DNA from: Saccharomycopsis fibuligera x Saccharomycopsis cf. fibuligera
Taxonomy: Eukaryota; Ascomycota; Saccharomycetes; Ascoideales; Saccharomycopsidaceae
Length of the DNA stretch: 64,000 bases
Reading direction: 5' to 3'
Assembly (NCBI GenBank): GCA_001936135.1
Contig: CP012814.1
Coordinates: forward strand, 868,001 to 932,000
Below the pieces are notes generated by a model. The model did not search any database. It saw only the letters and a program-made list of their open reading frames with translations, and was not told where the DNA came from. This document shows positions 43,101 through 55,700 of the stretch, one piece after another. The translations under genes were made by a program, and so were the position numbers. The first letter of the stretch is position 1. Every line of letters begins with the position of its first letter.

Positions 43101-45270
43101 GGATGCTGGAGTGTATCCGCTTGTGGTGTGTGATTCAATTCCGGCTTCACTCAATATGTCTGTGACCTCGGAGATTAGATATTCGGTCCCCCTATCAGTA
43201 AAGAGGCTTTTAACACGGTATCCGCGCTCAGAAAATTGGTTTTTCACCCATCGAATATAGTGAGATAACTTGTCCTTTACCTCATTCTTTTTGTGCATCG
43301 TGAAGACTTTAGTGTAGCCGGTGTACTGGTCGCGAAAAGTGACAAAATGATTTGGTGTGTCAATGATTTTTGTATCCAGTTCGCAAACATCCGAAACTAT
43401 GTTTTCAAATGGATTTTTCTTCACATACACTTGCCTCGAGTTTGGGACAGCAGCATGTTTCTTTCCCTTCGCAGTAGCACACTCATAGCAATCTTCCTTT
43501 GCATTTAGTGATGCAATCTTTCTTGGATCTGCTATAATTGTGTTGTGTTTGATAGATGATTTTACTGAGTTATTGTTAGCGTGTTCTAGAATGCTATGAA
43601 GACTATTAGCAACTGATGCTATTAATCGCACTTTATTTTTAATAATATGCTTTCCACTGAGCCATGGAAGGTCGTCTATTACCTCAATTTCAAGATTATA
43701 ATGACCATGCTTTAGGACCTCTACAATTTTCTTTTTATCTCCAACGTCTATTACTTTAACACCGAAACTGTCTAGTCTCTGTATTGATAAACTATCATTT
43801 ATTATAGCATATGGTGCCGAGGGAGCATAATAGAAGTCAAGCTCAATCACAGAGTCTCCTATGCGCAATCCCATCTTGGCATGACCTAGAATTTTGATAT
43901 TACCATCTAATGTGGTTAGGTCTATGTTGGGGTAGTAATTATCATCATAATTCGTATATTTCCCTATATGTGATAAATCATTGGTGAGGGTAGCTTGGCT
44001 TCCTCCGTCGATAAGGATAAGTGGATCGTCGGCTATAATTGAATTAATTGTGCGAGTGCCTCGCATGATAACTCCCATCGGACGCTGTGTTGTGGATTTC
44101 GGATTCCTGATATATTCTCTCAGTTTTTCCGTGACTGTACGTTCTTGATCTGTATGCTTTATTGTAGGTCCCAACTGATCGATCTTTCATAAATACAGCT
44201 TTTCTGATCATTCCTTTACGATACCTTCCTAATTTGCCCTCATAATCTCCTATAGATTCAAATATTTTGTAGGGATCATAGGTTTCATAGTTAGCTGCTC
44301 GACGATTGATGTCATCAGAGAACTCACTATAGTTTTCATCAAGATTTAAAAACAAAGTACCTGCAATCACTTTTTCTTCCAATCTAAAAAATGTTCCATT
44401 TAAATTAATCCATTACAATGAAAACTTGGTTAATGTACCGAATGAGGTCACCCTTTTGGTTGCCTAACTTTAGTGCGGCAAACTTTGCCTTAGCTGCTTC
44501 CTCGGTAAGAATAAGGTCCAAACAGTTTTCACGCAACATCGCCAAAATTCGCATTGATGATTTCTTATATTCGTCGGGTCTGTTATTGTTGACCTGCGAA
44601 ATGTGTGCGCGGGATGTATCAGTAGTGTTTCTGATTACATTTTCAACAATGAATTTCGTTTCTTCGTCTTGCGTCTCTATGATGCCTCTTTCGAAGCAAG
44701 TAACAAAATTCTTGTAACCTCTCTCAGATAATCTATGCTTCAATGCATTATAATAATTGATGAAGTTTGCGTTTGAATTTTTCAACGCGCTCAGTTTTGG
44801 AATAGATCTGAATATACGATCTTGAATCTCGTAAAGTTCCGTGGCCGTTTTTGCAGAAGTGTCTTTGGATAGAGATAGATTGTTAATACCAGCAATCAGC
44901 CCTTAAAGTTTTGGGATGTTTTCCTCTTTAACATCGTTTGAGCTTTTGTTTTTACTTTCCTTGTTCCTAGCTATTATTCTGTTAATATTTCATTGTGCTT
45001 CCAATTTTTGTCCAGTTGTTTCTTGGCCGATAAGTCCTAATGTATATCTAAATGGTTGCCAGTCATCCGAGGCTGTTTCATCACCAGTTGATGAAACTTC
45101 CGCCCGATATCTTATCCTGTGTTGCCGTAGCAAATATGACTATCAGCTAACATCATTCAAGTATGCAACCACGGGTAATAAAACTTGGGGAAGTTACTGT
45201 GCCTAGTATGTAACTAGATTCAGCCATTGGAAGGATGGATAATTTAGTAACCACCGTATCCTGTCTGTAA

Positions 45271-45681
45271 TGCCATGTCAGAGTATAGTGGCTAGATCTG
45301 CTATCCATACCTGAGGTTGTCTCCTCTGAGTAGCACTGGTTAAATTAGTCTCTCTTCTAGTAGTGAAGGGTAGCCACTTACTGAGATCTTAGTTACGTAA
45401 TGAGACTTAGTTGAGTAATGAAATTGGACTTATATTCCTTACTTTATTATGAACTATATCACTAAATAAAAACATTCTGTTTTTCAGACTATATATAATA
45501 ATTTCATTCCTCACCCATAATGCTCAGGTGATGAAAAAGTTTCCATCACGTCTTTGATGTTGTTCTCCTTAGCAACTATGCGTGCGCCCAAATGTTCTCG
45601 GCCACAAAAGGCAGTTTACCAAAAATAAAAGATTATACCAAATGAACGGTATGAAAGATGTTAATTGGTATAAATCCAACA
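45271..45681 (-). repeat. 5' LTR of copia-B
   Basis: A 411-bp partner of 39757-40162. The sequence directly internal to it (TTACAGACAGG on the element strand) gives no convincing tRNA match. Confidence 0.9.
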
Positions 45682-45684
45682 TGA

Positions 45685-46027
45685 TTTTTTTTTCTCTTCA
45701 CACACAATATTGATTTATTATTTTTACATAAACGATAGAAAATATAATCTTATAAACTAATCTATATAGTATATACAGTATAGTTCAGTTATTATTATAT
45801 AGGGGAAACTTATACAAGTGAAAACCCCGTTAGTATTAGTTAGACTTTAATGGATCAGTTGGATTTGAAATAGTTATAGGAGAGAGTTTGGTCTAGGATG
45901 GATGATATATATATGTATTTTTTTTTTTTTTTTTTTGAGGGTCAGTGCTTTGCTGTCGACAGATAAAAAGAAAGGGGTCTTACTTCAATACCATCTTCCA
46001 CTCACTAAGATAACACTGATATGTTAT
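45685..46027 (-). other. LINE 3' UTR and A tail
   Basis: About 340 bp after the ORF2 stop, conserved with 58396-58798, including an internal A run (plus strand T run near 45918-45936) and the terminal A run. Confidence 0.8.
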
Positions 46028-49000
46028 CTAATTCGTTACCGTGGTGATGTAGTAAATAAGACTAGATATTGGAATGGTTTTCCAATCAAAGTCCTTATCT
46101 CTCCGTAGGCGGGAGTATTTCTTTTGGAATATCAAGTAGTTGTCGACCTGGATTAACTCTCGTGTATCACTGGATGGAAGGATGAGGCTGTCCCAGCTCA
46201 ATTCCTTATTTGTATGTACCTTTTTCCATAAAGCTTGTGCTACTGGATATTTAACCAAAAAGTGCTCCATTTGTTTGTTGATAGCATCTTCATATGACTG
46301 TTGTTTGTGTTTTTTACGTGATAAATCTTCAGAGCACCACTTACATTCCTCAACTTGGAATTTGAACTTCTCGACTCCGAGGTGGAATGTGTGTATATTC
46401 TCGAAGCAGCCAGGGTGTTTGAACGTTTGTTTGTTTAGCATTTGCCAAAATGCTAGACACTCTTTATTAGTGACTTGTTTGATACGTGCCAACTGGTTTG
46501 AGAGTAGTAGTTTATCTTTCTTCTCGCGCACTTGTGCACTACCGTTCCGGGACTTGAAGTCGAAGACTTCTTTTGGAATGAACTTTTTTTTCAAAAACGG
46601 TACACCGAGCTCCGCTGCTTCTACTATATCTGATGTGCGCGGAAGCCCAAAGATACCTGAATTGAGTTTTAATATATCCCGGGTTACGTAGGGGCATGTA
46701 ACGTACCCTAAAAAATTCAGCCAGGAGAATTTTTAGCCTTGAGCTTCAAATATGGGTCGCTTTTATCTAGAAACAAGTTTTGTGCAATTTGTGCTCTTCT
46801 ATACGTGAGCTGTGCTTTGAGGTCTATCATACCATAACCCCCTTTATGTCTATGTGTCTTGAGTGTCTCGACGGAGACATTCGTGGCGTTTAGACATTGT
46901 TTGAAAGCCATCTCGATTGCATTTATTTGTTTGTCAGTGAGATTTTGATGAATCTCCTTGTAGTAGAATTTTGAACAGATAAAAGTATTATAGGCCATGA
47001 CTTGACTTGACGGCGGCAAATGTTTGATGTTGGAAATGTTGAACTTTGCGTACATTGTTTGGATCAAGTTTTTTGGCCATCCCTGGTTCGGAATTGTAAT
47101 CCCGAGATACGTTAGTTTATAGTCTTCCTTTACTCGCTCAATCGGAATGTCAAAAAGCTGCATTTCAGTTTTTGCTATATCCGTGGCGTATGGGGAAATC
47201 AGTACTTTTGATTTATCATAGTTCAAACTCCCTCCCGTTATCGAGCAGAAATCTTGGATCGTTTGGATTGCTGACTCCATGTCTTGATTACCATCTGCAA
47301 AAATGGTAATATCGTCGACGAAGGCTAGGTGTGTGACTTTTATTGGGCTAAGATATTTTGTATAAATAGTGAAGCCTTGTAGTTCTCTCTCAACATTCCG
47401 TAGAAGGGGCTCAACTGCCAATACGAAAAGCGACGGGCTGATTGGGTTTCTTTGTAAGGTACCTTGGTTCAAGGAAAAGAGCGGGCCTGTCTTATTGTTA
47501 AGGTGAATGCATCCGATTGTACTTTGTAGTATCAGCATTATTGTGGATGTGAAACCTTCGGTACCAAAGTTGAGATGTTTCAATAAGCATTCAAGGTATG
47601 TGTGCGACACATTATCGAAAGCCTTCTGAAAATCCAAAAGAAGTATGCGCAAGTTTTCGTGTTTGGCAAAATAGTGCTTTTGATTTGGTGGTGTCTTCAT
47701 GCTCGCGAGAATCTCATTGAACATTCTTATGTTAGTATAAGATTGGCGGTTCGGTATGAAACCCAGCTGATTTTTGCCTATAAGCTTTTCTAACACTGTT
47801 AGTAAACGATTATTGAGAATTATGCTTAGTAATCGTAGATTGGCATTGATAATGGCTATTGGTCTATAATTTTTTATGTCAGTCTTATTTTTCCGCGGCT
47901 TTGGAATGATATTAAAGAGAACTGTTCTGTAATTGTGCGGAAGTGAGCCTGTTCTAAAAATAGTGTTGAATTCAGCTAAGAGGCGTTCTTTCAATTGCGG
48001 ATATAGTTTGGAATAAAACTTGTACGGAAAACCATCAATTCCTGGCACCGAAATCTTATTGGACTCCTTGATGGCAATCAGGAGCTCTTCTTCAGTTATG
48101 TTCTTATTCAAATTTATCTTTTCTGTATCCGATATGTCAATGTTAGGAATGCTATCTTGTAAATATCTATCAATGACTTGAATATCCTTCGTGCCCTTGG
48201 TACCATCATAGAGAGATGCATAGAAGTCTGAGGCATGGTCTATGATCTCGTGTGTTTTTGTTAACTGGTTGCCGTCTTGATCAATAAGTAATTCCATCTT
48301 TTTATTTTCTTGGAAGGGTTTAAAGATTTCGTTTATGTGATCATAGTAGTTGGCGGTTTGAAAGTTTTTTTTCTCAGATTCCGGTATGCGTTTCTCAAGA
48401 TGCTTTATCAGCTGCAAATGGTTTCGAACAAAAATGATTATTTCGCTTGTTGATGTGAGTGAGGCTGGGATATGAAGTTGTAATATACTGCGTAACATTT
48501 TATCGGTAAGTCTGAACCGAGCTGGGAGCTCACTCAGGGGGTGGACAAGTTTTAAAACAAGCGATTCATGGGAAGATCCCTTCAACCGGTTCTTCTGTAG
48601 CATCCAGAGACGAACTTAGTCGTTTCTAATCAATTCATTACTGACATAGAATCTATTTAGCATTCTGTTGCTTTCCTCATGTCCGTTGGTAGCTCTGTTA
48701 CTGAAGGATTTTTTTATGTTATGTAGGCTGCGTTGGCGGTAAACATCTGTCAAGTTGTTATTGTCGACGAGTGCCCTCAATGAGTTTCGTATTTTTTTTG
48801 TGTCTTTAATGTCTGGAGCATGTCGGATACGGGTACCCATTTCTTGCATATCAACAACATTGTTAAAGTCACCCGCGAAAACGATACAGAGATGCGCGTT
48901 TGGATACTGTTTTGTAAAAGTTCTTCGATAATCTTGTAGTGCATTGCTAATGGCGTTCTGAAGAAAGACTTGTGCTCTTTTTTTCTCACCGATGGGATTA

Positions 49001-49329
49001 TATATATTTATGATCCAGTAGTATATTTTTGGTGTTACTTCTATAATAATGTCTGTTTTGTGCTTGGCTTTAGATGCCGGACATAAAACGTCAATTATAT
49101 TTTTTTTGAGTATTTTTATCTTTTATGTGATGAGTATACCTGTTCGTGGATTTGAAGCTTTGTTAGTGATGAGTTGTTTGTCAGGATTTAAGTGGTGATA
49201 CTTTTCACCTTTCCTGACTTCTTGCAAGAGTATGATATCATATTTTTTAAATATACTCGGGAGCGGATCGTTCTGTAAGGGAGTATTTTGTATATTTTGT
49301 GTAAGTATTTTCAATTCAGGCATAATCAT
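46028..49329 (-). pseudogene. LINE ORF2 (endonuclease and reverse transcriptase), three lesions
   Basis: It starts at ATG 49329, overlapping the ORF1 stop (ATGA). The N-terminal 235 residues are an AP-type endonuclease (LKILTQNIQ, IILLQEV, IINIYNP, AGDFNNVVD). RT follows (IPKPRKNKTDIKNYRPI, LLDFQKAFDNV near residue 560, FVDDITIFA near 670). Near residue 1000 is the LINE C-terminal zinc-type region (CKWC...EHFLVKYPVAQALW, the usual Cys before PVAQ replaced by Tyr). In-frame TAA codons lie at 49125-49123 and 48618-48616, and a frame change lies near 46730 at an A5 run. About 1100 codons in all. It would nick target DNA and prime reverse transcription there. Confidence 0.85.
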
Positions 49330-52300
49330 GAGTGTCCAGGGGAAGTTGACAGCTGAGTCTCAGTCATGGGATCATCTTCGGTGGAGTTTGGGAGGTTTGT
49401 GATGGACTCATTGTCAATTGTGGTTTCGTCATCACAGATATCGTCATCATTGATGGAATCAGTGACAGGGAGTAGTCCATTAAGCTTATTCTGAGGGTGA
49501 TGGACTGGTGGGAGAGAAGAAGAGTTCTCTAAGTCAATCTCATCAATGTCAATATCATCCTGGGTATTTGGCAGTGGGCTGTCCTCGTCTGGGGGACGCG
49601 AGTTCCTGTCCCGATTTGCTTTAATTCTCGGAGAAGATGGGGTAGGAGTGTAGGCCTGATCAAAAGAGGGAAACTGAGATAAGGTCGAGTTGATTGGAGT
49701 AGTTGGAGGTTGTGGAGTAGGAAGAGCGGAATGGGAACGAAGAATTCTGGTCTGCTCAGGAGTTGCAGGTGGAGTTTGAAAACAGTCTGGGGTTTGATGT
49801 GGGGTTTTTTTTTGTTGGGGTTGCCGTAGTATGAAGGATAGTAGCCTGTGCTACTATAGAGTCAGAGGTACTGGTGATGAAAGTGCCTTCATCATCATTA
49901 GTATTCTCTGATTGTGAGTTAGTGGCTTTAGCAACTTGCCTTCTTGCTCTTTTTTTTGGGGGAGGGTTTGTTATATGATTTGTTTGAGGGTTTAGGTGCA
50001 GTAAAAACGAAACTTTGTGGGATCTCGTGTTGTGTGTTAACCTCGTCCTCAGTTGACAAATCTTCTGCGTCACCGTCTTCAAGAGCTTGAAATGGGTTTC
50101 TTGGTTTAGCTATCTGTTTTGGGTTGTTGATGGTGTGGTCTGCTTTATTGGTGTTTCTAATTCTCAAACGTTTGCGGCCTTTAGGAACACTGAGCTGCCA
50201 TTGGTTTTCAGTGGAAATAGTTGGTTTCTTGGTTCTAGCAGAAATAGTGGCTGCGCTGGGTTTATTTGCAATGGAGCTGTGATCCTGGTACTTATCTGGG
50301 GCCTGGATTAGCTTTTTGTTATAATAACAAACAGAAGCTATATAATTCTCTTTTTTGCAGATCACACATCGAGCCTTGGTACAAGAGTAACGAGTGTGAG
50401 AATTTGAACCACATGCCGTGCAATGTAAATGACGATTGATAAGACGTCTTTGGAGAATCTCACAGTTGATTATCGGAACTGATTGATTCGGAGAAAGATA
50501 TAAGTATGCATAATATTTATCTACGTTTATTTCAGCAACTTGGGGATTTGGGTGGCTTCTCGGTTTGATTTCTTTTATAAGGGAGAAGTATTCCTGTTTG
50601 ATCTCAAGATCACGGAGCTTGTGGAATAAAATTGCTTTGGCAGAAACCGCTTGTAAAGCTTTAATTTTGAGTTCCATGAGATGACGGACCATGCTTTCAT
50701 TTGACATTGACATAAAAAGTTGTGGGCGATATTCTTCTTTTGGTAGCTTCACAACTAAGTGGTCTCTCAAAAATGTAAAGAAAATTTCCTTGGCATTGTG
50801 GAAGAATGGCTTATAAAGTGGACCCCTATAAAAAATGGATTGTTTAATGACAATACGCTCGTTTCTGATTATGATGTGAGGTTCGATAGTTTCACAAGTT
50901 TCTTTCAAAAAAGTGAATAAGGATACATCTCGCATCGTACTAGCATACTTTTCAAGTGTGGTTTGTGCCAACATTTTAATAGATTTAGCAATAGAGGCTC
51001 TATGTGTTGCTAAAGAGGATTGTTGGAAGACAGCCCATGGAATGTCCACAGTTGCGAAAACGTCATTCTCTTGAGAACAGTTGACGATGAAGTCAATATA
51101 GTCTTTTTGCAGGAGGTCAGTGGTTTTAAACCGCAGGCCCTCGTCCTGGAGCTGCTTTGAAGTATATGATTTATAAAATTCGTCCATTTTCATGATTGTA
51201 GTCGCAGAGGTGACCTTTTTATCAGAACCAGCAAAAGTTGTATCAGTAAAGGTGTAAATATCAGCAGCAAGTTTTTTCATGGCAGTTAGTTTTGACAAAA
51301 CATCATCGAAAGGAAAATGTTCCGAGTCATAGATACGGGCCCATTTAAATTTGGTTTGGAAAGCGTCGAAAGCAGGGCGTTTGACTTTAGGGTTTGGAAG
51401 TGACTCGGAGCTCGTTGCTGCGTTATGATTCGCACATTTAGAGGCCTGAGCAGCATAGAGCTTTTTCAGTGTTTTTTCTGAGATAATGTCCTGATTTGTA
51501 TTTTCAATGGACGCAGTTGAAGGAGTTGAATCAGGTGGAGGCGTTTCTTTGGTTGAGGCATATGAGGCGGATGAAGCAGCTGAGGCAGCTGAAACAGTTG
51601 AATCAGTGGTATTAGCTGGGCGTGGGTCATTTTCATCTTGTTGCTGGATTTGATTACTGTTTGAAGGATTTGAGATAGAAGGGACAGTTGGCAAAATAGA
51701 GCTAATGTCATTGGAGGAAGAAGGTAGGACAAAGGAAACAGAGGGAGTATTATTTTTTTTTTGGTTTTTATCTTGATTAATTGAAGAATGTGAAAAAATG
51801 TTTTTTAAGATTGTTGGATTTTGTTGGATTTTTTTCGATTTTTGGAGTTTTAAGGTTTTTAAGTTCATGTTAGTGGTTTTTGAAATTGAAACAGAGGGAT
51901 TAGACAAAACAGATGATGATGGAGGATCAACAGCTTCTGGTGCATGTTCAGGAGGTGCAGCACAAGTTGGATCCGCGCCTTTTCTGCTTAGGAAGTCATT
52001 AGGTAAGACGGATGAAAAATTTTCAATTTGAGATTCAGAATTGAAAATAGGGTGGGTTGATGGTGGAGAGATGGAGTTTTCAATGGTAAAAGGCTCAGCT
52101 TGAACGTAAGGTTCTTCATCTTTTTGGGTTTCAAATAATTCAGTGGAATGGTTCAATAGTTGGTTGGTACTTTGAGCCGGTCCGGGGGACGGATCTTGGT
52201 GAACTGCGGTTTCAGTATCCGAGGAAACTGAAACATCCGTGCTAGGAGGGTTCTCAACCGCGGTTGACAAGGGTGGTCCAGGATGTGTTGGGGGATCGGG

Positions 52301-52366
52301 CGGATCGTTGGGATACTCTGAGGAGTAAGGGGATGTATCATTTGGGATCTCATTTGATGGATTCAT
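49326..52366 (-). pseudogene. LINE ORF1 (nucleic-acid-binding Gag-like protein), two frame changes
   Basis: The ATG at 52366 (MNPSNEIPND) is shared with the fragment at 39641, so it is the natural start. The first frame runs about 812 codons to 49928. The N-terminal third is low-complexity (Pro, Ser, Thr, Asn rich). A folded middle region is followed by a CCHC knuckle (CTACGSNSHTRYSC) and a second knuckle with Tyr in place of His (CVICKKENYIASVC). Past a T8/G5 run (49950-49962) and again past a T9 run (49805-49813) the sequence continues in other frames with a basic KKRARRQ patch and an acidic tail, ending at TGA 49328-49326. The protein would bind LINE RNA. The homopolymer breaks could also be assembly errors. 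Confidence 0.75.
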
Positions 52367-52402
52367 ATTGAAACGTTTTTTTTTTATTTTTATCAAGTTT
52401 TT

Positions 52403-52456
52403 GAATCCTGAAACCTTCTCACGTCTTAATTCAGACCCTTTAACCCCATCTCTTAC
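52403..52456 (+). repeat. Old gypsy-1-type LTR piece (U5 end)
   Basis: GAATCCTGAAACC...ATCTCTTACA is the last 54 bases of the gypsy LTR in plus orientation. It forms an inverted pair with the start of the younger LTR at 52472, separated by 15 bp. Confidence 0.9.
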
Positions 52457-52471
52457 ACAGATGTACACAGA

Positions 52472-52782
52472 TGTAAGAGATGGGGTTAAAGGGTCTGAAT
52501 TAAGACGTGAGAAGGTTTCAGGATTCAAAGTTATTTTCTAGGATCGACTAGGAAGAGAGGTAAGACTCAAGATAAAGTAAAGGAGATAAGTATATTGTAA
52601 TAAAAGGAAGATGACTTCGCTTACTGTTATCTATACAGAATACATAATAATAATAAAGACGAACTTAGCTACTTATATAGTTATTGTTAGGAGCTCGTTA
52701 CCTAGGAGCTACCGTTACCTAGGAGCTACCGTTACCTAGGAGCTATCGTTACCTAAGAGCTATCTGGGACTGATTTGTTACA
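52472..52782 (-). repeat. 3' LTR of gypsy-1, 311 bp, four 17-bp units
   Basis: Element strand TGTAACAAATC...CATCTCTTACA. Its promoter points left, out of the element, into the LINE. Confidence 0.95.
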
Positions 52783-55700
52783 CTTCCTCCCCCTTAGAGG
52801 ATAACCCAGTTCTTTTAAGATAGTTGATTTGTTCAGTTAGAGCATTTCGTAAATTGGTTGGTACTTTAGTTCTGAAGAAGTCAAACGAGATAGGTGTGGC
52901 ATGTTCAGGTTTGCAATCTTGCCAAAACACATGCAAGTAGTCTTTTGCAATACCTGCGATTGCTGTGATTTCGTCGGCTCTAGATGCGGCCTTAAGTTCG
53001 TTTCGAGGGGGTTCCTTTGGGTATACAACGTCTGGTTCTCGGTATAGTTTTAACCACCTAACGTTGATTACTCTGTGTTGTTTAGTTATAGAGGGTAAAT
53101 CTAACTCAACAGCACTTTCCCCCACTCGTTTAACGACTTTATATGGTCCAAGATAAACTGGATGGATTTTCTTGTATGGACCATCAGCGCCAAAATGAGC
53201 ATCTCTGTGGAGAAGCACCCAATTTCCAATATCAAAAGAGATTTCACGACGATTTTCATCCGCAATTACCTGAGACCGATGTTGTTGTTGAACTAAATAT
53301 TCTTTTGTTCGGTGAAGAATAGCTTGCGCGGCCTTCAAGTTTTCTTCTGTAGGTGTTACATGACCTTCCGAAAAGCGTCTACCATAAAAAGGATCAGGTG
53401 CTTCATAACCGTGGTCTGCAAAAAATGGAGTGCATTTGATACTATGGTGATAAGAGGTGTTGTAAGCAAATTCTACCATAGGTAAAAATTTTCGCCAAGA
53501 AGAGAATTGATTAAAGCAATACCGACGCAACATCCCAGTTAGGGTTTTGATGGTTCTCTCAGTTTGGCCATTAGTTTCAGGATGATTGGCTGTGCTCATC
53601 TTTAACTTAATCCCCAACTTGTCCATAATAGTTTGATACATAACACTTTGGAATCGAACATCTCTATCCGAAACTATTTCAGTGGGAATACCATGTAAAC
53701 GAAAAACTTCGTTTATTAAAATCATAGCTGTGCTATATCCAGTGATCGTTTTGCTCACCGGTAAGAAATGGGAGTATTTTGTCAACCTATCCACGACAAC
53801 TAATACCATATCTGTTTTACCAGATGGTGGAAATCCAGTAACAAAATCGATGGAGATACTCAGCCATCGAGACTGTGGAATCTCTAATGGTTCGAGCAAA
53901 TTATTAGTAGTGGGACCAGCTAATGTGCGTTGGCAGACATCGCATCGATGTACAAAACGCTTGATATCAGCAAACATAGAAGGCCAATAATATTTCTCAG
54001 CTAGTTTCAAGTATAATTTGTATAGACTTAAATGAGTAACACCATGGGTTTCAGCTAGCAAGTCCTTTTGATAAGACTGAGGAACACATAATCTGAGCAG
54101 ATTAGATTCGGTAATAGGGTTATCATACCAAAGTTTGTTATCCTGGATCTTGAATAACTTATCAAATTTCGTTAATCTTTCATTCGCAGCGAGTTTCTCA
54201 ATTTTCATTTTAAGGAAAGGGTCTTGTTTATCATCTTGTAAAGTTAATTGAGCTAATTTAGCGTGAATTCCTTCATCAACCAGCACAGCATCAAGATCAA
54301 GTCTCGATAACCAATCAGCAACTTTATTTGTCAGCCCTGAGATGTGTGTGATTTCAACATCATATTCAGAAAGGGTGTCGAGCCATCGCATAATGCGAGG
54401 ATGGAGTTGTTTTTGTAACAATAAATGTCTTAATGAGACGTGGTCTGTGTGTACCACCACATGGCGACCAGCAATCTGGATCCTAAAGTGCCACAACGAT
54501 TCAACAATAGCAAACAATTCTTTGTCATACACCGAATACCGTCTTTGATGAACATCCAATGACTTACTAAAATAACCAACAACGCCAACCAACTTATCAT
54601 CATCATCATAACCCTGTAAAACTCCTCCTATAGCAGCGTTTGAGGCATCAGTAAAAAGCTTGAGCAGCTTAACGCTGTATGCGGAAATGAGGAGTGGGGC
54701 ATTTACCAAAAGTTCTTTCGATTGAGCAACTGCTGCCTTGCACAGTTCATTATAGCTAATGGATCCCGCAGCAAGCTGATTGAGTGGTGAAAGAATCTTT
54801 GAGAGATTTTTAAAGAATTTTCGATAGTAGTAAAGACATCCAATATAGCGTTGTGCTTTCTTTTGTGTATCTGGTTCCGGCATGTCTAAAATGGCGTTAA
54901 TTTTCCGCGGACTAGCCGCAATACCGGCGTTCAGGATCACGTGACCCAAGAACTCCACCTGGTATTGGAAAAAACAACATTTTTGTGTTTTAATTGTTAA
55001 TTGATTTTTGGCTAACGCTTTTAAAATACACATTACATCTTCAAAGTGTTGTTCTGCATCGTCGCCATAAATGAGAATATCATCCAAATAATATACCAGA
55101 AAATGTGAATAAGGAGCAAGAATCAGCTTTATAAATTGTGAAAATGAAGCAGGTGCATTTTTCAAACCAAAAGGCATTACACGCCATGTATAATGTCCGG
55201 ATGAAGTAGAAAATGCGACTTTATCCTCGTCTCCAGGATGCATCCTTAATTGGTGGTATCCTTGTGCTAAATCAATTTTTGAATAGAAGCGTTTTCCTCC
55301 GACCTTGGCTAATGTATCATCAATGTGAGGTAATGGGAATGAGTTTTTGATGGTTTTGTTGTGAATGAGGCGGTAGTCAACACACATACGCCAAGTATTA
55401 TCTTGTTTTTTAACCATCACTATTGGAAAGGACCAAGGACTATCTGACTCTTTAAGCATACCCAGCTTTAAGAGTTCAGCAATTTGATTTTCTGCTTCTT
55501 GTGCTTGTAATGGAGCTAAGCGATATGGTGGTCGGGCAATGATTTGATCATCGGTGAGTTTGATTCGGTGGTCGAAGCGTTCGCGTAACGGTGGGAGGTG
55601 TTCAATTTTACCGTCAACATCACTAACTGCTTGAACCATCTGTTTCAAAGCTTGGTATTTCAACTTGTCAAGTTCTTTTGGCGCAGGAATTGGATTTTGG

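Larger units (their letters stand above)
39757..45681 (-). mobile_element. copia-B (Ty1/copia LTR retrotransposon), complete in length, broken (about five breaks)
   Basis: A third copia family on the minus strand with 3' LTR 39757-40162 and 5' LTR 45271-45681. From right to left: Gag-like region (about 44.8-44.1 kb), protease-like DGGSQATL near 44.0 kb, integrase (about 43.6-42.9 kb; DRGTEY and SNGMSKHLNQ), acidic linker (42.5 kb), RT (about 41.7-41.1 kb; KARLVARGD, FVDDFLI), RNase H (about 40.6-40.2 kb; SSTEAELQAV). Its pol is distinct from copia-A and copia-C. The LTRs differ at about two dozen positions by eye, so it is the oldest complete copia here. No target duplication. Confidence 0.92.
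45685..52390 (-). mobile_element. L1-like LINE, nearly full length, inactivated
   Basis: A 6.7-kb non-LTR retrotransposon. In element order: a very short leader, ORF1 (Gag-like, zinc knuckle), ORF2 (apurinic endonuclease, RT, C-terminal zinc region), a 340-bp 3' UTR with an internal A run, and an A tail (plus strand T9 at 45685-45693). The same 3' end occurs in the truncated copy at 58396. ORF1 has two frame changes; ORF2 has two in-frame stops and one frame change. The 3' tail lies 3 bp from the copia-B LTR. The 5' end adjoins an old gypsy LTR piece. No target duplication was found. Confidence 0.9.

Noticed and set aside
45261-45270. CTGTCTGTAA beside the copia-B 5' LTR as a tRNA-Tyr half primer site
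   Set aside because: Only six bases agree with the tRNA-Tyr anticodon loop and the preceding bases do not; too weak to call.
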